DNA of 64,000 nucleotides, taken from an uncultured Dethiosulfovibrio sp. (GTDB lineage: Bacteria; Synergistota; Synergistia; Synergistales; Dethiosulfovibrionaceae). Below, in pieces: positions 31,993-40,165 of this stretch. Under the pieces are notes generated by a model. That model searched no databases. It was not told the DNA's origin and saw only the letters and a program-made list of their open reading frames with translations. Position numbers and translations under genes: made by a program. The stretch is from contig NZ_OY763420.1 in the NCBI RefSeq assembly GCF_963667585.1, positions 1,136,001 to 1,200,000 on the forward strand, read 5' to 3'. Position 1 is the stretch's first letter. Each line of letters begins with the position of its first letter.

Positions 31993-32302
31993 GCACTTTC
32001 GCTTATAATAAGGAAGAAAGATTGAAGTGTAAACGCATTGATCATAACTGACTTTTGCTTGACCGGACACAATACCGTACATAATTGATTATATTAAAAG
32101 CCTGCTGGGCGTTGCTATCATTGGCTTTGAGCCTTGTCATAATGGCGGACGCCGGGCGCGCCACTTGCTTTAACAAGATCTGCGAAATTCTCAAGGCCCG
32201 CCTAATGGCGGGCCTTTGTCTTTGGGGTATCGACCTTTGCTCTCTCTAAATGTTGTATAATCGGTTGGTCGCAGTGACCTTCGACAACAGGGGGGACGTA
32301 GC
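31993..32302. other. gene-free prophage/chromosome junction, likely attachment-site neighbourhood
   Basis: About 310 bases without a credible gene. The first 100 are AT-rich (31,993-32,100) and contain the imperfect dyad ATAATTGATTATAT at 32078-32091. A G+C-rich block follows, including a GGCGCGCC site. A hairpin (AAGGCCCGCC with GGCGGGCCTT, about 32190-32214) resembles a terminator. A -10 box (TATAAT, 32256-32261) precedes the first chromosomal gene, without a clear -35. I see no tRNA or tmRNA end. The attachment core cannot be fixed without the left prophage end, which is outside the window. Confidence 0.45.
32190..32214 (+). terminator. hairpin in the junction region, terminator-like
   Basis: Ten-base arms AAGGCCCGCC and GGCGGGCCTT pair perfectly around a five-base loop (TAATG). 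They are followed by TTGTCTTTGG rather than a clean T-run. No gene ends just before it, so it may be the leftover terminator of a small RNA or of a gene displaced by prophage integration. Confidence 0.5.
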
Positions 32303-33343
32303 TTGAAAAATATCAATATAATCATAGCCTGTGTTTCCATTTTGACCCTTGTGGCGGTAGGGGTCGTTTTAAAGGCCGCCCAGAGCGTTATCCTGCCTTT
32401 CGTCATAGCCTGGCTTTTATCCTATATATTTGGCCCTGTGGTTCGATTTATGGCGAGACGAAGGGTTCCCGCCGCCTTTTCAGTGATTCTGGTTCTATCC
32501 ATTCTCCTAGGGGTCTTTTATGTCGGTATATTTTTTCTCAATACCCGTATAGTGGCTTTTGCGGCGGCCTACCCGAGATATTACGATCAGCTGATAGTTT
32601 TGACCAAGAGCTTTACGGGGAACGCCCTCTTTCCACCGGATTTTTGGGATAGCATCAACTGGGGAGAGAGAATAGGAAAATATCTTCTTTCCGTCTCCGG
32701 TTCCCTCGTATCGCTTATGTCCAATCTGGTCCTTGTGGTGGTATTCCTCGTGTTCATGCTGTTAGGAAGTCCGTTTTTTGAGTTCAAGATAAAAAAAGCC
32801 TTCTCCGAGGGTTATGGTGCCATGATAACGTCGATTTTAAAGACTATATCCTCTCAGATAGGCAGATATCTAACGCTCCAGTTCTTGATCAGTATGGTAA
32901 CCGGGTTCTGCGTATGGTTGGCTTTATCATACCTGAGGGTGGATTTCGCCGTTACCTGGGGTGTTGTCGCTTTTGCCCTTAACTTCATACCGACCATAGG
33001 GTCTATCGTGGCGTCGATTCCCCCTATACTGCTGGCGTTGGTCCAGTATTATCCCAACACCTTTCCCGCTATAGGGGCAGCTGTGGCTTTGGTGATGATC
33101 CAGATGGCCATAGGGAACGTTATAACCCCTAAGGTCATGGGGGACAGTCTGGACCTCAGCCCGGTGGTCATCCTTATATCCCTTTTCTTCTGGGGCTGGC
33201 TATGGGGAGTGGTGGGAGCCCTTCTATCGGTGCCTATCGCGGCGATAATAAAGATAATATGCGAGAACGTAGATTCCCTTAAGGTCATAGGTATCATGAT
33301 GGGATCGGGAAGACCGTATCGTAACGAACTGGAAAAGGTTTAA
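32303..33343 (+). CDS. AI-2E family transporter (PerM/YdiK-like)
   Basis: A 346-residue integral membrane protein with about eight hydrophobic helices. The AI-2E family signature is visible in the C-terminal half: ALNFIPTIGSIVASIPPILL, then NVITPKVMGDSLDLSPVVI and SLFFWGWLWGVVGALLSVP. The family exports or exchanges small molecules, including sodium/proton antiport and autoinducer export in some members; the substrate here is unknown. TTG 32303 is the start, preceded by AGGGGGGACGTAGC. It is the first clear chromosomal gene to the right of the prophage. Confidence 0.88.
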   Translation: MKNINIIIACVSILTLVAVGVVLKAAQSVILPFVIAWLLSYIFGPVVRFMARRRVPAAFSVILVLSILLGVFYVGIFFLNTRIVAFAAAYPRYYDQLIVLTKSFTGNALFPPDFWDSINWGERIGKYLLSVSGSLVSLMSNLVLVVVFLVFMLLGSPFFEFKIKKAFSEGYGAMITSILKTISSQIGRYLTLQFLISMVTGFCVWLALSYLRVDFAVTWGVVAFALNFIPTIGSIVASIPPILLALVQYYPNTFPAIGAAVALVMIQMAIGNVITPKVMGDSLDLSPVVILISLFFWGWLWGVVGALLSVPIAAIIKIICENVDSLKVIGIMMGSGRPYRNELEKV

Positions 33344-33358
33344 GGAGGGTGATCTGCG

Positions 33359-34513
33359 GTGAAAGCAGTTGTAAGAGATATAGACTGGAAGGAAGGCAAA
33401 AAACTACGTCTGTCTTTGGACAGGCCCTGCCCTATGCACCCTGAAGGGGGAGGGCAGCCAGGGGATTCTGGTTTCCTGTCCTGGGATGGTGGAAAAGCCA
33501 ATGTGACTAATACCCTGAAGGGTAACCATCTATCCCCGATTTTAGAGGTAACCCTCCAAAAGGGGGAGCTTATCTCTGGGATGGAGGTCGAACTAGAGAG
33601 GGACGAGAATAGAAATTGCGTCCTGTCCAGGATGCACTCGGCGGAGCACGTTCTGTCAAAGGTCATGGAGACTCTGAAGCCCGGTTTGTCCGTCTATAAG
33701 GTGGCGGTCGGAGAGGAAAGGACGGGGGTTTACTTCCGGTACGACGGCCCGGTCGACTGGGATTTCGCCTTTTTGGCGGAGCAAGAGGCTCGAGCTGTGG
33801 TGGCCTCGGCGATGCCGGTGGAGATTCTAGAACTTTCGGTGGACGAGGCTCGCTCACTGGAGGGCCTTAAGGCCCGGTGGGAGAGGCTTGAGGACGAGGT
33901 AGTTAGGGTCGTCAAAATCCCGAATTTTGACCTTATAGCCTGCTCCGGTAGCCACGTTTCAGACACATCTCAGATCGGCGATATTTGCGTGGAGTCCGTA
34001 AAGGGGTCCTCTCCTGAATGGGAGATAGTTTTCTCCCTGGGAGATCGCTTTTCCATGTACAGCAGGGAGATGCGTCGGCTTGTATCTCGACTTAACTGCT
34101 CTCCCGACGAGCTGGGGAAGATATTTGACCGACTCAGTGAGGAAAACCGCCTTTTAGGTAAACAGCTCTCTAAGGTCGCTCCCTATGTGGAGTTGCCCTG
34201 GGAGGAGTCGGTCGTAAAGGGAGTCGACGTCAGCTACTGCGCCCCTGTAGGGCTTCCGGCGGATATGCTGTCCGCCTGTGGAAGAAAAAAGATAGCCCAG
34301 TCCTCTGAGGTGGTTTTGATAATCTGCGATGACGGAGGTCAGGGACCTGTTCCCTTTATGCTGTGGCAAAGCGACGAGAAGCTCGACCCTAAGGCTCTTT
34401 TGGCCGTTCCCGATCTTGAGGCCAGAGGGGGAGGAAGAGGGGGCTCTATCTCCGGTCGCACAGGATGCCGTTCCCTGGAGAGATGGCTTAAAGCAATAGA
34501 CTCAGTTATGTAG
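33359..34513 (+). CDS. alanyl-tRNA editing protein (AlaX/DHHA1-like)
   Basis: A 384-residue protein with the editing domain of alanyl-tRNA synthetase as a free-standing enzyme. It contains PMHPEGGGQPGDSG near the N-terminus, the zinc-binding RMHSAEHVL (HxxxH, about residues 88-92) and CSGSHVSD (CxxxH, about 197-201). The C-terminal ~110 residues look like a DHHA1 domain and end in the Gly-rich LEARGGGRGGSISGR. It should hydrolyse mis-charged Ser- or Gly-tRNA(Ala). The GTG start is 16 bases after the transporter, with AAGGAGG upstream. Confidence 0.88.
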   Translation: MKAVVRDIDWKEGKKLRLSLDRPCPMHPEGGGQPGDSGFLSWDGGKANVTNTLKGNHLSPILEVTLQKGELISGMEVELERDENRNCVLSRMHSAEHVLSKVMETLKPGLSVYKVAVGEERTGVYFRYDGPVDWDFAFLAEQEARAVVASAMPVEILELSVDEARSLEGLKARWERLEDEVVRVVKIPNFDLIACSGSHVSDTSQIGDICVESVKGSSPEWEIVFSLGDRFSMYSREMRRLVSRLNCSPDELGKIFDRLSEENRLLGKQLSKVAPYVELPWEESVVKGVDVSYCAPVGLPADMLSACGRKKIAQSSEVVLIICDDGGQGPVPFMLWQSDEKLDPKALLAVPDLEARGGGRGGSISGRTGCRSLERWLKAIDSVM

Positions 34514-34538
34514 AATTGAGAAAAGGAGAGTGCGAGTT

Positions 34539-35072
34539 TTGTGGAAAAAGATGTTTATCGGTGACAGTGAAGCTAAAGAGGACGAAGTCTCTCTGGATAT
34601 ATTGACCGATATGGAGGACGAGCTGGAAAAAGAGGTAGAGATAACCGTTCGCCTTAAGTTTAACTCCGAAGGTCAGATAGGAAGGGCCGCTATGCTTCTA
34701 GCCTCCACTTTGACCAAGTCGGAGGAGGACTCCATCAAATCGCAGCTGAGCGAACTGGGATGGAGATGCGTCGCTACGGAGGTAGGAGGCGTCTTTGGCG
34801 ATCTGCCCCAAAAAACCACCAGGGCTTTGGTTGGTGCGGCGTTAAACGGCAAGGTTATAGATAAGGATCAAGGGGAGATGCATGCCTTAATGCACGCCGC
34901 TTTTGAGGCTCTGGACGCCTTTATCCCCTCCGGTCTTCTGGAGGCCAGTGTAGGGGCCAAAATAGCCATAGTGAGAAACAGTCGGTGGATATCGGTAGCG
35001 GTGATGGGAGATACCGCCTATCACGCTGTGGCCCACCACGAGAGATTTGGCCTTGGAGTAATGCATATCTGA
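34539..35072 (+). CDS. hutP: HutP-family RNA-binding regulator
   Basis: A protein of about 177 residues whose last ~140 match HutP, the L-histidine- and Mg-dependent antiterminator of Bacillus hut operons. It shows RAAMLLASTLTKSEED, MHALMHAAFEALD, GAKIAIVRNSRWISVAVMGD, and the end AHHERFGLGVMHI, which includes the metal-binding His residues. The first ~35 residues are an acidic extension. The start is uncertain: GTG 34530 is too close to AAGGAG, so TTG 34539 or ATG 34551 is likely. No hut genes are present in the window, so its RNA target is elsewhere or different. Confidence 0.8.
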   Translation: MWKKMFIGDSEAKEDEVSLDILTDMEDELEKEVEITVRLKFNSEGQIGRAAMLLASTLTKSEEDSIKSQLSELGWRCVATEVGGVFGDLPQKTTRALVGAALNGKVIDKDQGEMHALMHAAFEALDAFIPSGLLEASVGAKIAIVRNSRWISVAVMGDTAYHAVAHHERFGLGVMHI

Positions 35073-35209
35073 TTTTCTCCTTGATAAAAAGCCCCAACTG
35101 TGATAAATTTCCACATTGGAATGTCCTCGATTTTCGCCAGAAACGATACAGCGGACCTCTAAGGGCTTCAGGAATCAACCGTTTATAGACAACGAACCTA
35201 TTTATAGAG

Positions 35210-35267
35210 AGGAGGAAGGCTGTCTGACCCTATAGTGAGTACATAGGTATTTGACAGCCTGAAAGAC
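35210..35267 (+). promoter_or_regulatory. structured rpmE leader, hairpin between SD and start codon
   Basis: The only good Shine-Dalgarno sequence for L31 is AGGAGG at 35210-35215, 52 bases before the ATG at 35268. Between them AGGCTGTC (35217-35224) pairs with GACAGCCT (35253-35260), and CCTAT (35229-35233) with ATAGG (35243-35247). When folded, the distance from SD to ATG shrinks to about 8 bases, the optimum. This would make translation depend on the RNA fold and gives an obvious site for autogenous control by L31. Confidence 0.6.
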
Positions 35268-35495
35268 ATGAAAAAAGATATTCACCCTAATTACAGCGTA
35301 TGTAAGGTCTCCTGCGCCTGTGGAAACAACTTCGAGACCCAGGGCACGGTGGAAGAGATAAAAGTAGGTGTTTGCTCCGCCTGTCACCCCTTCTACACAG
35401 GTAAGAAGGGTATGGTTCTCGAGGCAGGACGGCTTGAGAAGTTCAATAAGAAGTACGCCGGAGTGAACTACGGCCAGAAAGAGGCCACTGAGTAG
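35268..35495 (+). CDS. rpmE: 50S ribosomal protein L31
   Basis: A 75-residue L31 of the zinc-binding (C+) form: it starts MKKDIHPNYSVCKVSC and has the Cys set KVSCACG and VCSACHPFYTGKKG. L31 bridges the two ribosomal subunits. ATG 35268 is fixed by the conserved N-terminus; an in-frame TAG lies just upstream. Spaced 195 bases from hutP, it probably has its own promoter and has a structured leader and a strong terminator. Confidence 0.95.
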   Translation: MKKDIHPNYSVCKVSCACGNNFETQGTVEEIKVGVCSACHPFYTGKKGMVLEAGRLEKFNKKYAGVNYGQKEATE

Positions 35496-35497
35496 AG

Positions 35498-35527
35498 AAA
35501 AAAGAGGGGCCTAGGCCCCTCTTTTTT
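35498..35527. terminator. bidirectional terminator after rpmE
   Basis: A near-complete palindrome: AAAAAAGAGGGGCC then GGCCCCTCTTTTTT, with A-run and T-run flanks on the two sides. It begins just after the rpmE stop codon and can end transcription on either strand. Confidence 0.9.
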
Positions 35528-35580
35528 CTTAAACATAAATAGAGATAAATCCCGGATATGCCGGGAGATTGGAGGTTCCT

Positions 35581-36231
35581 ATGAGAGTGGACCTTATCTA
35601 TACCACCCCTGACTATCTCATAGCTATATGGCTTGCAGGACATACATGCCACAGTCCTTTGGCTCCTCAGGAGCTTTACAGGGATCCGGTAGACAGTTCC
35701 AAAATGGCTAAACTGGTGGATTTTTTGATAAACGCAAAGCACCTAAGCGTTCTGGAACACTGTTCCATGACATTTGCGGTATCCGGCGTCTCAAGAGCCC
35801 TGCTAGCTCAGTACAGCCGCCACAGAATAGGGGTTAGCCTAAGCGTCCAGAGTCAGAGGTACGTCTCGGAGAGATCCTCTGGTGGAGCTATATTCGACCA
35901 CGTGGTGCCCCCTACGGTAATGGCCTCTCCTGAGGCTCTGGAGGTGTTTATGAATGCGATGGAAACCTCCCAGGACGCTTACGATAGGCTTATAGACTGC
36001 AAGGTACCTCGAGAGGATGCCCGGTTCGTCCTTCCTGGAGCCATCTGCACAAATTTCGTCACCACCCTCAACCTCCGCTCCTTTTTGGACGTATATGAGA
36101 AGAGGGTCAACGTAAAAGGTGCCCAATGGGAGATAAGGGAGATGCTTATCGAGATGGGGAGACTGCTTTTGGAAAAAGAGCCCTGGCTCGATCGATATTT
36201 AGGGGTAAAGCTGGAGGAGTGCTCATGCTGA
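35581..36231 (+). CDS. thyX: FAD-dependent thymidylate synthase
   Basis: A 216-residue flavin-dependent thymidylate synthase that makes dTMP from dUMP with methylene-tetrahydrofolate and reduced FAD. The ThyX motif is visible as SRHRIGVSLSVQSQRY (RHR followed by Ser; the usual Asn is replaced by Ser). LSVLEHCSMTFAVSGVSRAL and the C-terminal LNLRSFLDVYEKR also fit. ATG 35581 follows TTGGAGGTTCCT; an upstream in-frame TTG at 35569 overlaps that site. It overlaps the next gene by 7 bases. Confidence 0.93.
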   Translation: MRVDLIYTTPDYLIAIWLAGHTCHSPLAPQELYRDPVDSSKMAKLVDFLINAKHLSVLEHCSMTFAVSGVSRALLAQYSRHRIGVSLSVQSQRYVSERSSGGAIFDHVVPPTVMASPEALEVFMNAMETSQDAYDRLIDCKVPREDARFVLPGAICTNFVTTLNLRSFLDVYEKRVNVKGAQWEIREMLIEMGRLLLEKEPWLDRYLGVKLEECSC

Positions 36232-37199
36232 TCAATCCTTTTGCACTCCTGTCCTTCGCCCTCAGGGCCGCCTTTGATTCGGCTTCCTCCTCCTGCGAAA
36301 AGAGCCTGCCCGTAGGGGGCCAGGCGGTCATAGAGGGAGTCATAATGAAAGGCCCCTCCCACTGGGGGATGGCCGTCAGAAAGCCAGAGGGAGATATCTT
36401 CAGAGACAGATGGTCCTGTGCCGGTTGGGATAAAAAAGGCATATGGAGCTGTCCTGTGCTCCGTGGTGTCGCTACCATGGCGGAGATGATGAGGGAGGGC
36501 TTTAGGGCTCTTTCAAGATCGGCTCAGATCGCCTTAGGCGAGGAGGAAGAGCTCACCACCAAAGACCTGGTGATATCGGTGTTGGTGTCCATCGTCGCCG
36601 TTGTAGGTCTTTTCGTCGCCTTGCCTCTGTGGATAGGCGACCTTTTCGGCCGATGGTTTGACCTAGGGCACGTAGGGAGACACGCTGTGGAGGGCTTAGC
36701 CAGAGGGCTGGTGTTTGTCGCCTACGTAGGCTGTATAGGACTCTGGAAGGATATCCGAGAGGTGCTTATGTACCACGGTGCGGAACACAAGACCATAAAC
36801 GCCTTCGAGGGAGGTTCACCTATGACGGTGAAGAGGATTGGATCTTACTCCAGGATACATCCTCGGTGTGGAACCTCCTTTCTGATGGTGGTCGTCGTGG
36901 TAAGCATTCTCGTCTTTTCCCTCGCTGGCGGCGGCGGTGTGCTGTGGAGGATAGGTTCTAGAGTCGTCCTTCTTCCCCTCGTGGTAGGCCTGTCCTACGA
37001 GATAATAAGAGCGTCCTCCAAGTGGGGTAGCCTCGGCAGAAGCATAATGGCCCCTGCCCTTTCACTACAGTACCTTACCACCAGAGTCCCGTCGGGAGCT
37101 CAGATAGAGGTGGCACTGAGGGCCCTTGAATCCGCTTTGAACGTTAAATTTACCCCTGATACCCCGGGGAGGAGTGTGTACGGTGAATCTAGACTATAA
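36225..37199 (+). CDS. DUF1385 membrane protein (YqhQ-like)
   Basis: A 324-residue polytopic protein of the DUF1385 family, conserved in Firmicutes and Synergistota and often encoded next to prfA, as here. Family signatures are [37 protein letters not shown], and [16 protein letters not shown]. Four to five hydrophobic helices are seen. ATG 36225 has GGAGGAG upstream; the much longer frame from 36126 only overlaps thyX. The function is unknown, and the conserved His-Glu-His motif suggests metal binding. Confidence 0.88.
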   Translation: MLINPFALLSFALRAAFDSASSSCEKSLPVGGQAVIEGVIMKGPSHWGMAVRKPEGDIFRDRWSCAGWDKKGIWSCPVLRGVATMAEMMREGFRALSRSAQIALGEEEELTTKDLVISVLVSIVAVVGLFVALPLWIGDLFGRWFDLGHVGRHAVEGLARGLVFVAYVGCIGLWKDIREVLMYHGAEHKTINAFEGGSPMTVKRIGSYSRIHPRCGTSFLMVVVVVSILVFSLAGGGGVLWRIGSRVVLLPLVVGLSYEIIRASSKWGSLGRSIMAPALSLQYLTTRVPSGAQIEVALRALESALNVKFTPDTPGRSVYGESRL

Positions 37200-38259
37200 G
37201 TTACAGGAGATAATGGCGGCTCATGAGGAGATAGAGCACAAAATGGCAGACCCCTCCATTACCTCCAATCCTAAAGAGCTTCAGGCCCTCGGTAAAAAAC
37301 ACGCCGAGCTTTCGGAGATCGTAGAGGCGTATAAATCCTATCTTTCCGTTAAGTCTGAGCTTGATGGTGCCAGGGACCTACTAGGTTCCGGCGATCGTGA
37401 GATGGAGCTTATGGCCAAGGAGGAGATAAACCGCCTTGAGCCTCTTTTGGACGAGAGAGAACAGGCCATAACCTTTCTGCTTCTCCCTAAGGACCCTAAC
37501 GACGATAAAAGCGTAATAGTGGAGATCAGGGCCGGTACAGGAGGAGAGGAAGCCGCCCTTTTCGCCTCAGACCTCTTCAGGATGTACAGCCGTTACGCCG
37601 AGACCAGGAGATGGTCGGTGGACGTGATAGAGTCCAACGAGACCGAGATAGGGGGCTATCGGGAGATAGTCTTCAAAGTCGACGGTCAAGGGGCTTACAG
37701 CGACCTGAAGTACGAGAGCGGGGTCCACAGGGTACAGAGGGTGCCTGAGACCGAGTCGGGAGGTCGAATTCACACCTCCGCCGCTACGGTTGCGGTTTTG
37801 CCGGAGGCGGAGGAGGTCGACGTGGACATAAGGACCGAGGATCTGAAGATAGATACCTACAGAGCCAGCGGGGCCGGTGGGCAGCACGTTAACATGACCG
37901 ACTCCGCCGTCAGGATAACCCATCTTCCGACGGGGTTGGTCGTGACCTGTCAGGACGAGAGATCTCAGATAAAAAACCGCGCCAGAGCCATGGCTTTTCT
38001 TCGGACAAAGCTGTACGATATGGAGCGTCAGAAAAGGCACGACGCTGAGGCTCTGCAGAGAAAGGGCCAGATAGGGTCAGGCGATCGATCGGAGCGGATC
38101 AGGACCTATAACTATCCTCAGAATAGGCTCACCGACCATAGAATAGGCCTTACCCTTTATAAGCTGGAATCGATCATGGAAGGCACCATTTCGGAGCTTA
38201 TAGAGCCTCTTCGGATGGCCGACAGGGCGGAGCTTTTAAAGGCGATGAATGACCGATAA
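37183..38259 (+). CDS. prfA: peptide chain release factor 1
   Basis: A 358-residue class I release factor that recognises UAA and UAG. It has an N-terminal helical domain, [20 protein letters not shown] in the middle, and the GGQ loop in [19 protein letters not shown] near residue 235 that triggers peptidyl-tRNA hydrolysis. GTG 37183 is preferred over GTG 37174 because GGAGGAG is 8 bases upstream. It overlaps DUF1385 by 17 bases and prmC, whose product methylates the GGQ glutamine, by 11 bases. Confidence 0.95.
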   Translation: MNLDYKLQEIMAAHEEIEHKMADPSITSNPKELQALGKKHAELSEIVEAYKSYLSVKSELDGARDLLGSGDREMELMAKEEINRLEPLLDEREQAITFLLLPKDPNDDKSVIVEIRAGTGGEEAALFASDLFRMYSRYAETRRWSVDVIESNETEIGGYREIVFKVDGQGAYSDLKYESGVHRVQRVPETESGGRIHTSAATVAVLPEAEEVDVDIRTEDLKIDTYRASGAGGQHVNMTDSAVRITHLPTGLVVTCQDERSQIKNRARAMAFLRTKLYDMERQKRHDAEALQRKGQIGSGDRSERIRTYNYPQNRLTDHRIGLTLYKLESIMEGTISELIEPLRMADRAELLKAMNDR

Positions 38260-39100
38260 AAAACTCTCCTCCCTGTCGACAGCTTGGAGAGATAGGCTGA
38301 AGAATGCCGATGTGGACAATCCTCACCTGGACGTTGACCTCATATGTGCGGAGGTCTTAGGTGTATCCAGAACCTGGCTACATTGTCACGACGATGTTGA
38401 ATTACGCCCCGAGGATAAAGAGAGGGTAGATGAAAAAGTGTCCCGCAGGGAGAGAAGGGAACCTCTTCACTACATACTCGGTAAATGCCCTTTCTGGAAG
38501 AGCTCCTTTTCGGTCAGAGAAGGCTGTCTTATCCCTAGACCGGAGACGGAATTTCTCCTGGAGGCCGCCCTTGAGGGCTTTTCCTCCGGTTTGGCGGTTG
38601 ACTGGGGGACTGGATCGGGATGTCTAGCGGGGTCGTTGCTTACGGAGGTCCCTTGTGCCTCGGTAGTAGCGGTGGACCGCTCGCCTGTGGCCATAGACAT
38701 CGCCTACCATAACCTCTCCGCCTTAGATGTTCTCGATAGAGCCCTTCTTTGGCACTGTTCTAACCCCCATGATATACCGATTGAAAGGGGATCGGTGGAC
38801 CTCATAGTCTCCAATCCTCCCTACATACCTACTTCCTCCCTATCCGGTCTTATGGACGAAGTGGTCGGATACGAGCCTTTAATGGCTCTAGACGGCGGAG
38901 ACGATGGCCTAGACCCCTACAGGGCCCTTTTGCCCTGGGCGGAGATGGTCCTGAGGCCCGGTGGAAGGCTGTGGGTGGAGTTCGGTGGTGAGGAACAAGT
39001 GAAGCCTCTGTTAGAATTGACGCCGCAAGGCCTTTCGGTTATGGAGATCAGGAAAGATCTTGCCCTCATACCTCGCCTTATAGGCTGGTGTCGTGTATAA
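38249..39100 (+). CDS. prmC: release factor glutamine methyltransferase
   Basis: A 283-residue S-adenosylmethionine-dependent N5-glutamine methyltransferase. An N-terminal helical domain ([15 protein letters not shown]) is followed by a Rossmann fold with [13 protein letters not shown] near residue 117 and the substrate-binding NPPY motif in IVSNPPYIP near residue 183. It modifies the GGQ of release factors. Coupled translation with prfA is typical. Confidence 0.93.
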   Translation: MTDKKLSSLSTAWRDRLKNADVDNPHLDVDLICAEVLGVSRTWLHCHDDVELRPEDKERVDEKVSRRERREPLHYILGKCPFWKSSFSVREGCLIPRPETEFLLEAALEGFSSGLAVDWGTGSGCLAGSLLTEVPCASVVAVDRSPVAIDIAYHNLSALDVLDRALLWHCSNPHDIPIERGSVDLIVSNPPYIPTSSLSGLMDEVVGYEPLMALDGGDDGLDPYRALLPWAEMVLRPGGRLWVEFGGEEQVKPLLELTPQGLSVMEIRKDLALIPRLIGWCRV

Positions 39101-39168
39101 TTTTATGTTGGTTTGACCCACTATACGATTCGGTGGGATGATTTCACATTTTAGGAGGAGAAGTAGCT

Positions 39169-40086
39169 ATGGAACAGAGAGATCTCGTTATCATCGGCGG
39201 TGGACCTGCCGGACTTACAGCGGCTATATACGGCAGAAGGGCGGGCCTGAGCACCCTTGTAATAGAGAAGGGCATGATCGGTGGAGCTATCTGCACCACC
39301 GAGGAGATAGAGAACTGGCCTGGAGTAAAGCACGCTACCGGACCTGAACTGGGAGATATGTTCAAGGAGCATGCCCTTTCTCTGAAGGCCGAGTTCCTCG
39401 ATGCTGAGGTGGCCTCCATAAAGGAAAACGGTCTTTGCAAGATCATCTCCACCGACAAAGGCGATTTTGAGGCAAAAGCCCTTATCGTGGCTACAGGAGC
39501 GAGCTTCCGTAAGCTTGGCTGCCCTGGAGAGGCCGAATTTGCCGGCAAGGGAGTTAGCTACTGTGCTACCTGCGACGGAGCTTTCTTCGAGGAGCTGGAG
39601 GTCGCGGTTATCGGTGGTGGAAACACCGCCGTCGAGGAGGCCTGTTACCTCACTCAGTTCGCCACTAAGGTCTATGTCGTTCATCGCAGGGACAAATTCC
39701 GTGCCGATCAAATGGCGGTGGACAGGGCATTGGCAAACCCCAAAGTCCAGCCCGTTTGGGATTCGGTTGTAGAGGAGATCGCTGGAGATGGTCTGGTCGA
39801 GAAGGTCGTCCTCAAGAACGTCAAGACCGGAGAGCTCTCCGATCTTCCTGTCTCCGGCGTATTCATGTTCGTCGGCAACACCCCTAACGCCGAGCTGGTG
39901 AAGGATCTTGTGGAGACCGAAAAAGGCGGTTGGGTGAAGACAAACGAGAAGATGGCTACCTCCATGAAGGGCCTCTTCGCCGCAGGTGACCTCAGGGATA
40001 AATCCCTTCGTCAGGTGGTAACCGCCGCATCCGACGGTGCTATCGCTGCTATGTCGGCCTACGAGTATATTGCGGAGCACTTCTAG
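39169..40086 (+). CDS. trxB: thioredoxin reductase
   Basis: A 305-residue low-molecular-weight thioredoxin reductase. FAD site IIGGGPAGLTAAIYGRRAG, redox-active CATC in YCATCDGAFF near residue 135, NADPH site VIGGGNTAVEEACYLT with VVHRRDKFRA, and C-terminal FAD motif GLFAAGDLRDKSLRQV. It transfers electrons from NADPH to thioredoxin. A 68-base gap with AGGAGGAGAAG upstream of the ATG separates it from prmC, and a terminator follows. Confidence 0.95.
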   Translation: MEQRDLVIIGGGPAGLTAAIYGRRAGLSTLVIEKGMIGGAICTTEEIENWPGVKHATGPELGDMFKEHALSLKAEFLDAEVASIKENGLCKIISTDKGDFEAKALIVATGASFRKLGCPGEAEFAGKGVSYCATCDGAFFEELEVAVIGGGNTAVEEACYLTQFATKVYVVHRRDKFRADQMAVDRALANPKVQPVWDSVVEEIAGDGLVEKVVLKNVKTGELSDLPVSGVFMFVGNTPNAELVKDLVETEKGGWVKTNEKMATSMKGLFAAGDLRDKSLRQVVTAASDGAIAAMSAYEYIAEHF

Positions 40087-40107
40087 AGGTACTATACTTA
40101 CAGGGCA

Positions 40108-40141
40108 GGGGCGAGGTGTTCGGCACCTTGCCCCTTTTTTA
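40108..40141 (+). terminator. terminator after trxB
   Basis: Eleven-base arms GGGGCGAGGTG (40108-40118) and CACCTTGCCCC (40124-40134, one G-T pair) around TTCGG are followed by seven T residues. Confidence 0.88.
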
Positions 40142-40165
40142 TAGACCGAAAAAGGAGGGAGCCCG

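Noticed and set aside
32100-32215. tRNA or tmRNA fragment at the prophage junction
   Set aside because: No T-arm consensus, no CCA end and no cloverleaf pairing could be drawn on either strand.
32143-32250. 35-codon ORF in the junction region
   Set aside because: Runs through a terminator-like hairpin, has no ribosome binding site and gives no sensible protein.
39093-39142. trxB promoter (TATAAT at 39096 or TTGACC at 39113)
   Set aside because: Each box lacks a matching partner at proper spacing, so neither was listed as a feature.
39151-40080. 309-codon minus-strand ORF opposite trxB
   Set aside because: Covers trxB almost exactly; the trxB frame carries all motifs and the antisense product none.
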